A stretch of DNA of 29,701 nt from Schoenoplectus triqueter (taxonomy: Eukaryota; Streptophyta; Magnoliopsida; Poales; Cyperaceae). The translations under genes and the position numbers were made by a program. The stretch is from NCBI GenBank assembly GCA_964058805.1, contig CAXKVV010000812.1:1-29701 (forward strand), given 5' to 3'. The notes below the pieces were generated by a model. That model had not been told where the DNA came from and searched no databases. It worked only from the letters and a program-made list of their open reading frames with translations. Every line of letters begins with the position of its first letter. Within the stretch, counting starts at the first letter, position 1. This document shows, piece by piece, positions 8,552 through 18,745 of this stretch.

Positions 8552-10348
8552 ATTTGATTCTGAACTTATATTTTATACCTTTTTTCCTTTATTTCTGATG
8601 GCAACGAAGGGGCCGCAGGAGAGGAGGGTTTCTTCTTAGGAAAAGGGAAAGCGATTGCTATATAGCATGAACAAGTGTGTCTGACATGACAAGGACACTG
8701 ATACGGTGATACGGCGGTTACTAAATAATTTCTATTGCGATACTTGGCATTGTTGAGTTGGACACATGTAAGCCACATCTCTCTAGGTATATGTGCTAGC
8801 ATAATTACAATATCAATGTCACTGCAATAAATGGATGAACAAGCATCTGATAAGAAAGTAATAAATGACAGTAATATGGCCAAACCAAACAAGTGATTTG
8901 GGAATGTCCATAAATTCCAGGCCTATTTAGGAATTTGCTTACTTCGATGAGCACAACATTATAGAGAAGGCTTTGCCAAATAAAAAAAATAGAACATGTA
9001 AAATGAAAAAAGATGATTATTATCATAAAACAATCTAAACAATTAAATTATACTGATTGAAAACTTAGAACGGTGTACCATTGTACAGGGAAACTGAAGA
9101 AATTTCAAAGAAAATGTTGAGGAAATAAAGAACATATTTCTCATCAGAAGATATGCACACAAAAAGGAACTAGAACAAAACAAACCCCTTCAATAAAGCC
9201 TGCCATTAACAAGATAAAAGCTGAAACAAAGAACCCACTGCCAGTACTTTGAAGTTGGGGAGAAAGGGGGGATGGAGAAGGGTGTATCTATGAAAGTCAA
9301 AAATAGATCCCGATCATCTGTATCTAAAAAGGGAAGACCGTTTATCAGAAATAAACAATACATGAGAAGATGTAAATAACAGCACATAAAAGATAAACTC
9401 CAGAAACTAGTAGGATAAACGTGTCAATTGGGTTATCTCTCTCTTGTTTTTTCGTTTTCCTTTTCTTTCTGAAAATTTCTCACCTTCTTAATTATGGAAA
9501 GGGTTGGGGGACAACTGCCTCATGCAAAAGAGGTTGTTCCAAGTTCCCATGTAAATCTTCAGTTGGGCAATACATCCACAATCAGATCTGTTGGACTACA
9601 CATTTTTTTTGAGATACCTGACTCAGGCAGGGAGAATGTGCACCATGCAACTCAAAGCACAAAGCTGACTGCACTTACAACTTTGCCTATGAATTGATCA
9701 GATGATCCGCATGCTGCCCGCCTGCAACCTAAGGGGATAACTCGACCAGAACTTAAAGGTTATCAACTGACAGCAATTAGAAGTCTATTCTAACAAAACC
9801 AATCAAACACACACTTCTTGCCATATGTGTGCAAGATAATGTGTCCAAGAAAGAAGTACAGATGTTCCTTGACTGATGACATCAAAACACCTAAAATTTT
9901 ACACAGATTAGAAAACCCAACCTCCTCAGGAACTCACCTTTGTTGTGCTTGGCAGTATCCCATGGGTCTCCTGATTGTCATCCAATATGATCTATTAATC
10001 CGGAGCATGTTGCCATCCTCCACCTCCAACTTGACTTATCATTCTCTTCCTTGCCTCCAAGGAGACCGGCCTTGGACGCATGCAGCTCCGGTCAGTGCTG
10101 GCAGCAGATAAGGTGGAAGCGTCCGATGAGAAGAAGAGGGAACAAAAAGGGAGATGGAAGGACAGTAAGAAGCGGCTGATTGGGAAGGCATCAAATGGTT
10201 CCTACAGGTCAAGGAAGAAAGTTGCTTCACATGGAAATGAAACGTTTTAGCTGAATAGAAAGAGTACACATGATTGGATTGGACTCTGCTTCTGTGTTGT
10301 TATTCTACTGCTTTTGTGTTGTTTACTCTGAAGACGGCTGGATGGCAA
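8552..10348. other. Upstream region of the chimera; no gene recognised
   Basis: Should contain the promoter of the minus-strand chimeric gene. The bases just upstream of the ATG resemble those of FHA2 (CATATTTGATT versus CATATTTAATC on the + strand), so the duplication seems to include the 5' leader. The stretch 9450-10260 is less AT-rich than the rest. On the minus strand it has a good donor-like site (AAAG|GTGAGT near 9938), but no open frame longer than about 100 codons and no family match on either strand. It might be a non-coding transcript or a decayed gene. I see nothing firmer. Confidence 0.4.
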
Positions 10349-10351
10349 TAA
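10349..10351. repeat. Left TAA target duplication of the Harbinger-like element
   Basis: TAA directly before the GGGTTTGG terminus, repeated at 11643-11645. Confidence 0.7.
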
Positions 10352-10497
10352 GGGTTTGGCCCTTGGTGGAATAGATTTGGAACAGTGATAATTTTGGAAG
10401 AATGATAGAATAGTTATTTTTGGAAAAGTGGTATTTTTAACTATTTGTAAGAGCGAAAATATCATTTGACGGTTGTTAATCAAAATAGTTAAAATAT

Positions 10498-11470
10498 GAA
10501 TAATTATGATACTAACAATGATGATGATGATAGTAAAATAATAATAATAGTAATAATAATAATGATAATGTCATAATAATAATAATAAAATAATGATCAT
10601 AATTCATAATCATAATAAATAATAATATTCATAATTGTAATCATAATAATATAATAGAAATATAAACATAATCATGCTATAATAATAAAAAAAATATAAA
10701 TATAGTCATAATAATATAATAATAAATAATCATAATTCTAATAATATAATAATATAATACAACATAATCAAATAATAATAAAATGATAATTATAATCATC
10801 ATAATAATAATCATAGTCATAATAATAATATAATAAGAAAAATTATAATAATAATCATAATATAACTACTAATAATAAATAATTATAATCATAATCATAA
10901 TATAATAATAAAAAAATAATTGTAATCATAATAATATAATTAAATATAATCATAGCTATAATCATAATATAATAAAATAATATAATAATAAAATAATAAT
11001 AAGTAATAATAATCATATTCATAATGATAATAATATAATAATAATAATATAATCATAATCATAATCATAATATAATAATATAATAATAATATTATAATCA
11101 TAATCATAATAATATAATAATAATAAATAATCATAATCATAATAATATAATAATAATAATAAATAATTATAATATAATTATATTTATAATCATAATATAA
11201 TAATATAATACTAAAATCATAATTATTATCATATAATAATAATAAATAATAATAAAATTAATTATATAATGATAATACTAACAATAATTTTAATATAATA
11301 ATTATTTTTATTATTATTATAGTATAATATAATAATAATAATAATAATAATAAAATAATCATCATAATATTAATATAATAATAAATCATAATCATAATAA
11401 TATTATAATTATAAATCATAATCATAATTATAATCGTAATATAATAATATAATACAACATAATCAAACAA
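10498..11470. repeat. About 1-kb AT-rich trinucleotide-like tract
   Basis: Near-continuous TAA/ATA/ATC/CAT units with no stable period. The phrase AATATAATACAACATAATC occurs at both about 10748 and 11448, suggesting duplication of larger blocks. Open frames on the minus strand here (Y/I/M-rich) are artefacts of the composition. Confidence 0.85.
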
Positions 11471-11491
11471 TAATCGCTATTCTGACGGGAA

Positions 11492-11532
11492 CTAATCCGG
11501 TATACCACTTATAACTTGGTATACCGGATTAG
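11492..11532. repeat. Perfect 16-bp hairpin near the right end of the element
   Basis: CTAATCCGGTATACCA at 11492-11507 and its exact complement TGGTATACCGGATTAG at 11517-11532, with a 9-nt loop. It is GC-richer than its surroundings and lies about 110 bp inside the right terminus of the Harbinger-like element. Confidence 0.92.
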
Positions 11533-11642
11533 CACTATTTTGTGCTCTTCTATTTAGTCCAAAATTCGTTTGGCAAATTAATTCGTCAGAATAGCTATTT
11601 TGTTCCATTTTTTTGTTATTCCACCAAGTGCCAAACAAACCC

Positions 11643-11645
11643 TAA
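11643..11645. repeat. Right TAA target duplication of the Harbinger-like element
   Basis: Matches 10349-10351. Confidence 0.7.
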
Positions 11646-12930
11646 AGGAGTAAAAAGGCGTGAGGCATGCCGCGTCAAAGAGCTGTTCGTGATTTTTGAC
11701 TATTGGATTAGTACGAAGATTAGTGTTCTAAAGCTGAGTCGCGTCGGACCGTGTAAAATATACCGTGTTTTTGTATTGTATTGTGTCGTATTATTATTTT
11801 TTTATTTTTTTCATATCGTGTTGTATCGTATTAAAAATGAGGAGCCGGCACATCACAAAATAAAATATATCGTGTTAAACGTGTTTTACTTATTTGTGTG
11901 TCTAATTATAACATATATAAATGTGTCGTGATTATTTGTGTTGTGAACACGGCGTGCCTTAACATGTCAAAGATTTTAAAAATTCAGAAAAATATCAAAA
12001 TTGTAAACAAAATTTTAATTTTTTGAAATTATTTAATATAGATTATTGAAAATAAAATAAAAATGAAAAATATCAATAATTAGAAATAAAAATTAAAAAA
12101 AGAAAAATTGATTTTTATGTTAAAAATATTTTATATAGTGTATTATTGCATTTTGCAGCGGAAGACTATATAATGTATTTTAGTCTACATTAACATTAAT
12201 TTAGTTTAATATGGGAGTATAGTTTAGTGTCAAACCTAATTTTATGGCAGTATCATTCATTTAGTTTTGGATTAGATCCATATTATTGATTGGTACAAAA
12301 ATATTTTTGGAGATTTTGAATATTGATTTGTAAATATAATTTTTTTTTTGGATTTTTGACTATTGATTTTATAAATATTAAAAAAAACCTACATAGAAAA
12401 AATATAAAATTAATAAAAAAAGAGGTAACCGTTTCCCTCCTCCAACATTTCAAATTATACTGTTCAATCAAGATCCAAGGGTTTATATTCATCGTATCGG
12501 TCATGTCGTGCCTAACTGTGTCCTCTCGTGTCTATCCATTTCTATATGTGTCTTATTGTGTCGTGTCTATTTGTGCCTAATTGTGTCCTCTCGTGTCTAG
12601 TCGTGTTTATATGTTCCTACCCATGTCTTATTGTGTCGTGTTTATTCATGTCTATTTGTGTCTATTCGTGTCTTATCATGTCTATTTGTGCCTACCTGTG
12701 CCTTGTCATGCCTATCCTTATTTTCTTGTGTCGTGTCGTGTATGTTCTTACCTACTTGTGTCGTGCCTATTCATGTGTTATGATGTGTCTTATTAGGACA
12801 TCTTAACCGTGTGTATCATACCGTGTCAAAAATAAAACAAACTAATCACGTCACGTTTTAGAACACGGCACGTGATACATACCATACCGGCATGAATAAA
12901 CACATGTGCCATGCCATATCGCTCTTGTAC
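11646..12930. other. Probable old repeat element with GTGTC motifs at both sides
   Basis: The two ends of this stretch (about 11650-11960 and 12490-12930) are rich in CGTGT/GTGTCG/CGGCACG-type words, while the middle (about 11960-12490) is plain AT-rich DNA. Reading frames through it (for example 11542-11931 and 12528-12806) give low-complexity translations and no family match. The layout could be a decayed transposon with repeated subterminal motifs, but no clear terminal inverted repeat or target duplication was found. Confidence 0.4.
12498..12800. repeat. Degenerate minisatellite built on T-x-GTGTC words of about 10 bp
   Basis: About thirty degenerate units such as TATTTGTGTC, TATTCGTGTC, TATCATGTC and TCGTGCC follow one another on the + strand. 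Longer near-identical blocks (CTGTGTCCTCTCGTGTCTA versus TTGTGTCCTCTCGTGTCTA) recur about 64 bp apart. The C-, V-, L- and S-rich peptides read here are by-products. Confidence 0.7.
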
Positions 12931-13614
12931 AGTGAGAACTCTAACAACGACTGCTGCTCACGATTAAAAACGGACACTTGTGTTACTACTAACAACAGGC
13001 GATGGGAACTACTACAGGCTGATGCGAATTCGGGATGTATGTTATGGGCTTATGGTATTTAGCTCATTTCAACTATCCTGGCTAAGTTTTTCACAATATA
13101 TCGAGAGAGAGAGAGAGAGATGTAGATTTCCATTGATCAGCTTCCACTTCATCCGCGTGTCATGGTTTTTTTTTTTTATGTTGGCAGTGTTTTCTTTTCC
13201 CAAAAGGGGAGACCGATGAGATATCAGATATCTCATCCTTCAGTCGGTACAGGAAGATGATTGATGTTAAATATCTCATCCAAGTCTAATCCATAGAATA
13301 ACATGACCATTACAGCAAGTTTAATTTATAAAAGAACATGTATCAAGTTATTGCAATAGATGACATGTAGCCGTTGTTCTCCAATTTTTGCAATAGGTCA
13401 TATAATATGATGGATGGATTTGTATCATGAAAAAAAAAGTAGATCACTCCAATATCCAACTCAAGTCTAGAATTATTTCTTTACATTAACCCCTGGGTCG
13501 ACATAATTAAGAGACCAACCATACAAGGATTGAGGCTAAATTTTTGTTACAACAGTACTGCTGTCACGATAGTCTCCGCCCTAAACCCACCACCTTTCCC
13601 CTCTCCCCCCTCCT
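12931..13614. other. Downstream intergenic region of FHA2
   Basis: No gene recognised. Contains a short (GA)n run at about 13103-13120 and a 10-bp inverted repeat (GATGAGATAT, 3-nt loop, 13215-13237). The FHA2 3' UTR and polyadenylation region are expected just below 13615. Confidence 0.5.
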
Positions 13615-16217
13615 CTAGGAGAGAAGTGACACTAGGGATACAAATTCAGAAGTAACCCTCCCTTTGGATCTGGTGTTAATAACAAAATGTTCGGGATATT
13701 TGCGAAGAAGTGTCAACAGGCCAAACCATGGCTTGCCTTTGGTTTCATGCGGAGGCCAATCATCTGACGTCAAGTACCTTCTCACTCTGCCGTGATGCCA
13801 CACATTCCCATACTGTTCCATAAGCTGCAGCAAACAAAGACAGATTGCTGTTTTATTTAGCTCAATATATGTTTGACTATTATAACACCTTAGACTAGCA
13901 TCTTCTGGTCAATTTGTGTTTTTGTGTCAGTTAAGTGTAACAAATGACAGACCTCGGAATGAAGTTTAGCCATAGGCATCCACTCGCCAGGACCACATAG
14001 ATCTGACAAGACAGTAGCAACCGATGAAACCACATCTTTCTCTTCTAATTGCATCAGCTTCTGGTTATCTGTCTCTCTGTCAGTCCTTGCTCTGGCTTCC
14101 AAATTTTTATCTACAAGTTTTTGTTCATATGAACGTAAAATTTCACAAATATTCAACTCAAGAGATTGCAACCTCCAACTCATTTCATATAGGAGGACAC
14201 CAAGCCAGCAACCTGATACAGTTGTATAGTACAAATACAAAGCTTTCTTTCAGTTTCAACAAGTTCTGATCAATAATAACACATTGGGGAATTGGGGAAG
14301 TAACCCCCCCCCCCCCACACACACACACACACACAGTTGTCTCTCTTCCCTCAGTTCTTAGTTTTAACACTAACAATCAACTAAAACATAAATAAATAAA
14401 CAAGAGTATTAACTATAACAAGAACACAAATAATTAGGTAACAAATACCGAACAAGCTGATTTCTTCCGTGCCACTATGGGGCATCCTATATGAAGCCTC
14501 AGCCTCTCTCGCCTTAAGCTTCTTCTTAATCATCATGCCCCGGACAGCACCACCACCATATCCGAGGCCAAGGCTATCTTCCCTATCACCTTCTCTCTCC
14601 TCATGATCACTATCATCATTGGAGAAGGTCTCATGAAAGATGGGAAGACGTCTGACTTGACCAAAGGAGGGCGGTGGTACAACTACTGGTGGGGACAGCA
14701 TAGGTGGTGCTATCTGCCTGGCAGCTGCAAATGTATCAAAGACTGATCTGGTTGGCAGGAGAAAGTAAAACCTGCCATACATGCATAAATTTTTAGATTT
14801 TTCAGAATCCTTTCATAGTTGGTGTAGATCCATATATTACTCGGTTTCTTTGATCCTTTCCTGAGTTCTAATATAAAATGCATTTTTAGGTTGTATATGA
14901 TTGGGCAGCAGGATAGAGGATCCTGAGAAGAGGAAGTAGTACCTACTGTTGGTGCTTTGTTCTGGTCTAATGCAAAGATTTTATGTACCAAATCTATGTT
15001 TTAATTATTTTCATGCTGAGGTTTCATGCTAGGTGCTGATACTGCTATGGTTACCCACACATGAACAGGTACTGTGGTGCTAGTAACATTATATCTGTAT
15101 GACTGGCCTAAAATGGTACCCAAAGGAACGTAAAGGAGATGGTTTGCCTATGGATCGTTGGAGCTGAGTGCCTCAGTAAAATCCTAATTCAGTTTTCTTC
15201 ACAGAGAAGCTTCTTTGGTAACTAGGTTGGGCCTCAACCAGGAAGAGGCAAGAGGTTTATTTTTTTCTTTAACCTTTCCTGAAAGTAGGAATTGATTATT
15301 TGTTCACACTTCTCTGTTTCTTTTTCTTCTCTTATTATTTTTGTTTGTTGGAAGAAGAAAGGTACAAAGAGAGAGGCTATAGTCTAGAGCTTAGACATGT
15401 TTTCTTATATATTATTTACATTGCAGAGCAAACACTTGAAAGAGAATTAAAGGAAAACCATAATTTGGATGGCTCAAATCAAGTAAACAAATCATAAAAC
15501 CGAAATCTTTGTATGGATGACTGAAGGTAAATAACCAGTGCAATTGTTCAAACACCTAATTTGGACAGCTCACAGTAAGCAAGCAAACCAGAATACTTAA
15601 TTTGCAGGCGCAAGACAACCCATGAATCTAGTAGCATCCAAAAACCCTAATCTTGATGGGTCGGAGAAAACAAGAATCCACAAAGTAAAATCCTACTTTT
15701 GATAGCCCAAGGCAACTCATAAAAGTAGCCACGCTAATTGCCAATCAGGATTGGCTCCAAACCAAAGACCAAATTACCAAAGCAAGAGATGTCCAAGAAC
15801 CTAATTGGATGGCCCGTCAAGAATTGAATCTCTGTCTCTACTCTGTAGTCTTTACCTACCATGATGGCATCAAATTTCTTAAGCATACCTCTTATCACCA
15901 ATCTGAAGGAGATCCTGGCTGTCAAGTTTGATCGGAGCACTGCCAGGCAAATAAAGCACATTCTCCACAGTGCAACCGTTCTTGCCAATGACTTCAAGGG
16001 CAAAGCGCTTGCGAGGGAAGTCATAGTAGATGCGGGCATGGTGACGGGAGATGTTCATGCCACCACCAAGGCTCGCGAGGTCGACATCCACACTGGACTT
16101 CTTTGAGTTGCGCCCCAGCATTATAGAGTATGTCTGCATGTAGTACTCAAAATCCTCCCCCTGCAACTTTGCAAATCCCACCTCCACCACTTCATCACTG
16201 CCTCCAATTGTTGCCAT
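13615..16217 (-). CDS. FHA2: FHA2-type forkhead-associated domain protein (nuclear regulator)
   Basis: Four-exon model: 16217-15889, 14771-14449, 14110-13953 and 13824-13615, giving 339 aa. All junctions are GT-AG and in phase. Exon 1 holds the FHA phosphopeptide-binding domain: Gly35-Arg36 in LGRN, Ser57 and His60 in ISRHH, and Asn80-Gly81. FYFLLPTRS at the start of exon 2 continues the sequence seen in Arabidopsis FHA2 and tobacco FHA1. Exon 2 is an acidic/glycine-rich linker. Exons 3-4 give the conserved C-terminal domain (QLEEKDVVSSVATVLSDL, GPGEWMPM, NVWHHGRVRRYL, KGKPWFGLL, KYPEHFVINTRSKGRV). The length is near that of Arabidopsis FHA2 (about 320 aa as I recall it). The family is nuclear and linked to transcriptional control and stamen development in Arabidopsis. 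The start is the ATG at 16217, which matches the family N terminus. It is tandem to, and the likely source of, the chimeric gene at 5937-8551. Confidence 0.92.
14304..14334. repeat. C-run plus (CA)n microsatellite in FHA2 intron 2
   Basis: A run of 13 C residues at 14304-14316 is followed by (CA)n to about 14334. On the gene strand this reads (TG)n then G-run, inside the 338-bp intron between exons 2 and 3. Such runs are prone to length change. Confidence 0.9.
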
Positions 16218-18385
16218 ATTTAATCTTTGATTTTTGAGCGATGGAGCAAGAGGGTGGCCAGTGGGGCCTGGGTCCCCTTTGTTTCTGTAATTTGTGAAGT
16301 ACTGTACTTGAGATTAGGAGTTGCTACCTTGATTTAGAAGCTGTACTTTAACAATTAACGGTGACCCCCCACAAATTTGAGTTTTTAGGTTGTATTCCAA
16401 ACTAAGCGGCTGCCATTTGCACGACACAATGCTTGAAAGTTGAAAGGGAAGAGCCTCACCGTTCGATTCTTCCGTCGGATCCTTTACTTGTTAGTTGTTA
16501 CCTTCACATTTCTTAAAAAGGTGCAGACTTTGATTTTGATTTTGATTTTGTGATAATAACCAGCGAAGCGAAAGAGAGAGGAGAAACCGAGAAAGAAAGA
16601 AAGAAACGATACTATTACTGACAGTGACAAGCAGAGGTGAAAGGGTTTCTGAGATGGGCTTGTAAATTATAGTTGGGCTGTATTTATTTTGCTAAAACTA
16701 AAAGCTTCTTGGGCTTCTTTTCCTTTATGTAATGCTTCTCGGGTGATGGCATTGTTATTGCCATTGGTATTGGTAGGAAGAGAGATCGTAGTCCTTGAGT
16801 ACATACAAGTCCATAGGGACCTGAGACACGCACCTGATTTCCAGAGGTTGCTTTATAAATCAAGTTAAACATTTTTTCGTTACTATTTAATAACCAAAAT
16901 CAAGAAAATACACTTGGATTGAATTTAATAGACCATAAATCTACACATTCCTAAAAGCCTATTTACTACCAAAGAATAGTTGATATGCATGTATTGTTGT
17001 TTTGTGACGTGAATTTGGTAGGCTCTAATAAACATAATATGTTGGAAGCACATGACCTAAACGTGTAGTACTTCGAGTTATCAATTAAGAAGTACTGGTC
17101 AATTGACTTTCTGTTATTTAGATTAATCAAAACTGAGTTTATTGGTACCTAAAACTAAAACTAAAGGTGAGCAGGCAACCTGATTGGTACCTAAAACTAA
17201 AACTTGCACATGCAATAACAAGTGCAGCATGTACTCTAGAAGACTAAGTTAGCATACTTTTGGTTTTATGGTTTAGAGTGTTAGTGCTTAGAACTTTTGT
17301 TTTGCTGTTTTTATCCTAATGCTTAGTAGTTTCGGCTAAGAATTTTAGTTTTAAATATCCACGGTACCGGATTGTGTACCAATGAATTTGGTTTCTAATG
17401 AAACATGTGGAACTCCACTCATTTCAAAAAAAAATATTATGCTAATTTTATTTTGTACAACATAGTTAGCACTTCACGAACAAGATCCTCCTCATCAAAA
17501 TCATACTTATCCTCATCATTGAATCCCACATATTTATCCGGATCATCAAACTGAAACAATTGTTATTGATTGAGGGAGTGCATGGTTAAGTGTGATTTGT
17601 ACTATGAGCTTCCATTCAAATCATCCACTATTATAACAAGTGAGATTTTTCTTTCTTTGGACATTTTAAATATTTCTGGTATCTGTGACTCAAATAATAC
17701 TCCCACATCTATGTCTTGATTGCCTTCACTTTTGTCAAACACCCATATTTTTTATTTTTGTCAGCTCCCCCATGATATCTCATTAGATAAGTCATTGATC
17801 AAATCACACAAAAAAAATCTATCCAAATCAACCATCCATTTTATTATCTTTCTAGTGACATACATTTTTCTACTATCATTTTGTTGGTTGAGAAATCCTT
17901 CAGTCTTAACCCTATATAACCGAAAATTAGAACTAGAGAGATCCAAAGTTGAAAAACAGAATATTTTATTTTTATATCATAATAAAAAATTATACTTGCT
18001 ATTAAATACTATAATTGCATGTCTTGATAAATTCAACATTTATGTTGGACGTTAGAGGTTTGAACATGAATGGAGAGTCATTGATGATTTTTTTTTAATT
18101 TGATAGATTAGACTCTCATCTTTATTCTAAAAAATTATGTCATAATTATGTATACAAGTTGAACAATATATCTGATGATTTAAATGGAAAAAGGTGATTC
18201 TTACAGTAATAAATATATCATTACAAGAAAGAGCATTCAACATAAACTCACTAAAATTTATTAATTATGAGTGTTGAATTTATATGGTATGTATGTGGAT
18301 CAAATGAATTTAGGCTGAAAATGTGCATTTGTACCTCTATTGGCTGAAAAAGTGTATTCGCACCTATTCAAGCATGTGATATCTC
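16218..18385. other. FHA2 upstream region and AT-rich intergenic DNA
   Basis: The first few hundred bases should hold the minus-strand FHA2 promoter and 5' UTR. No clear TATA box was found. A GAAA/GAGA-rich patch lies at about 16567-16605. A 22-bp direct repeat starting ATTGGTACCTAAAACTAAAA occurs at 17141-17162 and 17183-17204. Apart from the exon-like acidic segment at 17437-17550 I see no coding potential. Confidence 0.5.
17437..17550 (-). other. Exon-like acidic open stretch, unidentified
   Basis: A minus-strand open stretch of 37 codons to a stop follows an acceptor-like TTTCAG. It starts FDDPDKYVGF and continues with an Asp/Glu-rich run ending DLVREVLTML. Composition and preceding splice signal resemble a terminal exon, but I do not recognise the family and found no partner exon nearby. 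It may be the relic of a lost gene. Confidence 0.25.
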
Positions 18386-18745
18386 TATATATATGGATTG
18401 ATACTCTGTATCTGTGTGTGAGAAATAACATGACAGAACAAAAGCATTCAGAGATAAAGAGAGAATATTATCCAAGAGGGAGATGGTCCAGTTCCTCCAT
18501 GACGGGATGAGAACGAGTAGTCCCGATATGAGAATCGAAGAGGTCATGGCATCTAGGTTGTGAAACAGAGGGATAGGCTTGGTCTTGATTGTGGTCTATC
18601 TCCAACAAAGCGATTCTCGAAGGCTTACGGTGCAGGAGATACAACACAAAAGCTTAGGTACGCCAGACGTGATTGGAGACGCATGATCAGAAAGGGAAAC
18701 TCTTCCGCTGGTAATTTTGAATTCCCTTATCTCCGTTATTTCTAA
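18386..18745 (+). other. Possible TATA promoter with transcript-like segment, unidentified
   Basis: TATATATA at about 18389-18397 is followed, about 90 bp on, by a segment of higher GC than its flanks (about 18470-18725). The segment has short open frames: 26 codons beginning MVQFLHDGMR at 18484, and a 61-codon frame at 18560-18745. Neither resembles a known family. It may be an LTR leader remnant, a small non-coding RNA locus or a decayed exon. Low certainty. Confidence 0.25.

Larger units (their letters stand above)
10352..11642. mobile_element. Non-autonomous PIF/Harbinger-like element loaded with AT-rich simple repeats
   Basis: The left end GGGTTTGGCCCTTGGTGGAA and the reverse complement of the right end, GGGTTTGTTTGGCACTTGG followed by TGGAATA, form an imperfect terminal inverted repeat. 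TAA flanks both sides. A G-rich GGGxxTGTTTGG-type terminus with a 3-bp TAA/TTA duplication is characteristic of PIF/Harbinger (Tourist-like) elements. No transposase is present. Most of the interior (about 10498-11470) is an (ATA/ATC/TAA)-type low-complexity tract. Its right side carries a perfect 16-bp hairpin. A second copy of the left end occurs at 27780. Assignment to Harbinger rests on the ends and duplication only. Confidence 0.7.

Noticed and set aside
8566..8579. TATA box for the chimeric gene
   Set aside because: TATAAAAT lies only 15-28 bp upstream of the ATG, which would leave no 5' UTR. Kept only as a remark.
10940..11470. Tyr/Ile/Met-rich minus-strand frames
   Set aside because: Composition artefact of the TAA/ATC tract. 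The same happens at 28401-28655.
12498..12800. CRISPR-like array of short repeats
   Set aside because: Units are about 10 bp, degenerate and contiguous without unique spacers, in a plant nuclear context.
12528..12806. Cys/Val/Leu/Ser-rich frames that look like a secreted or membrane peptide
   Set aside because: They arise from the GTGTC minisatellite; all three forward frames give similar low-complexity peptides.
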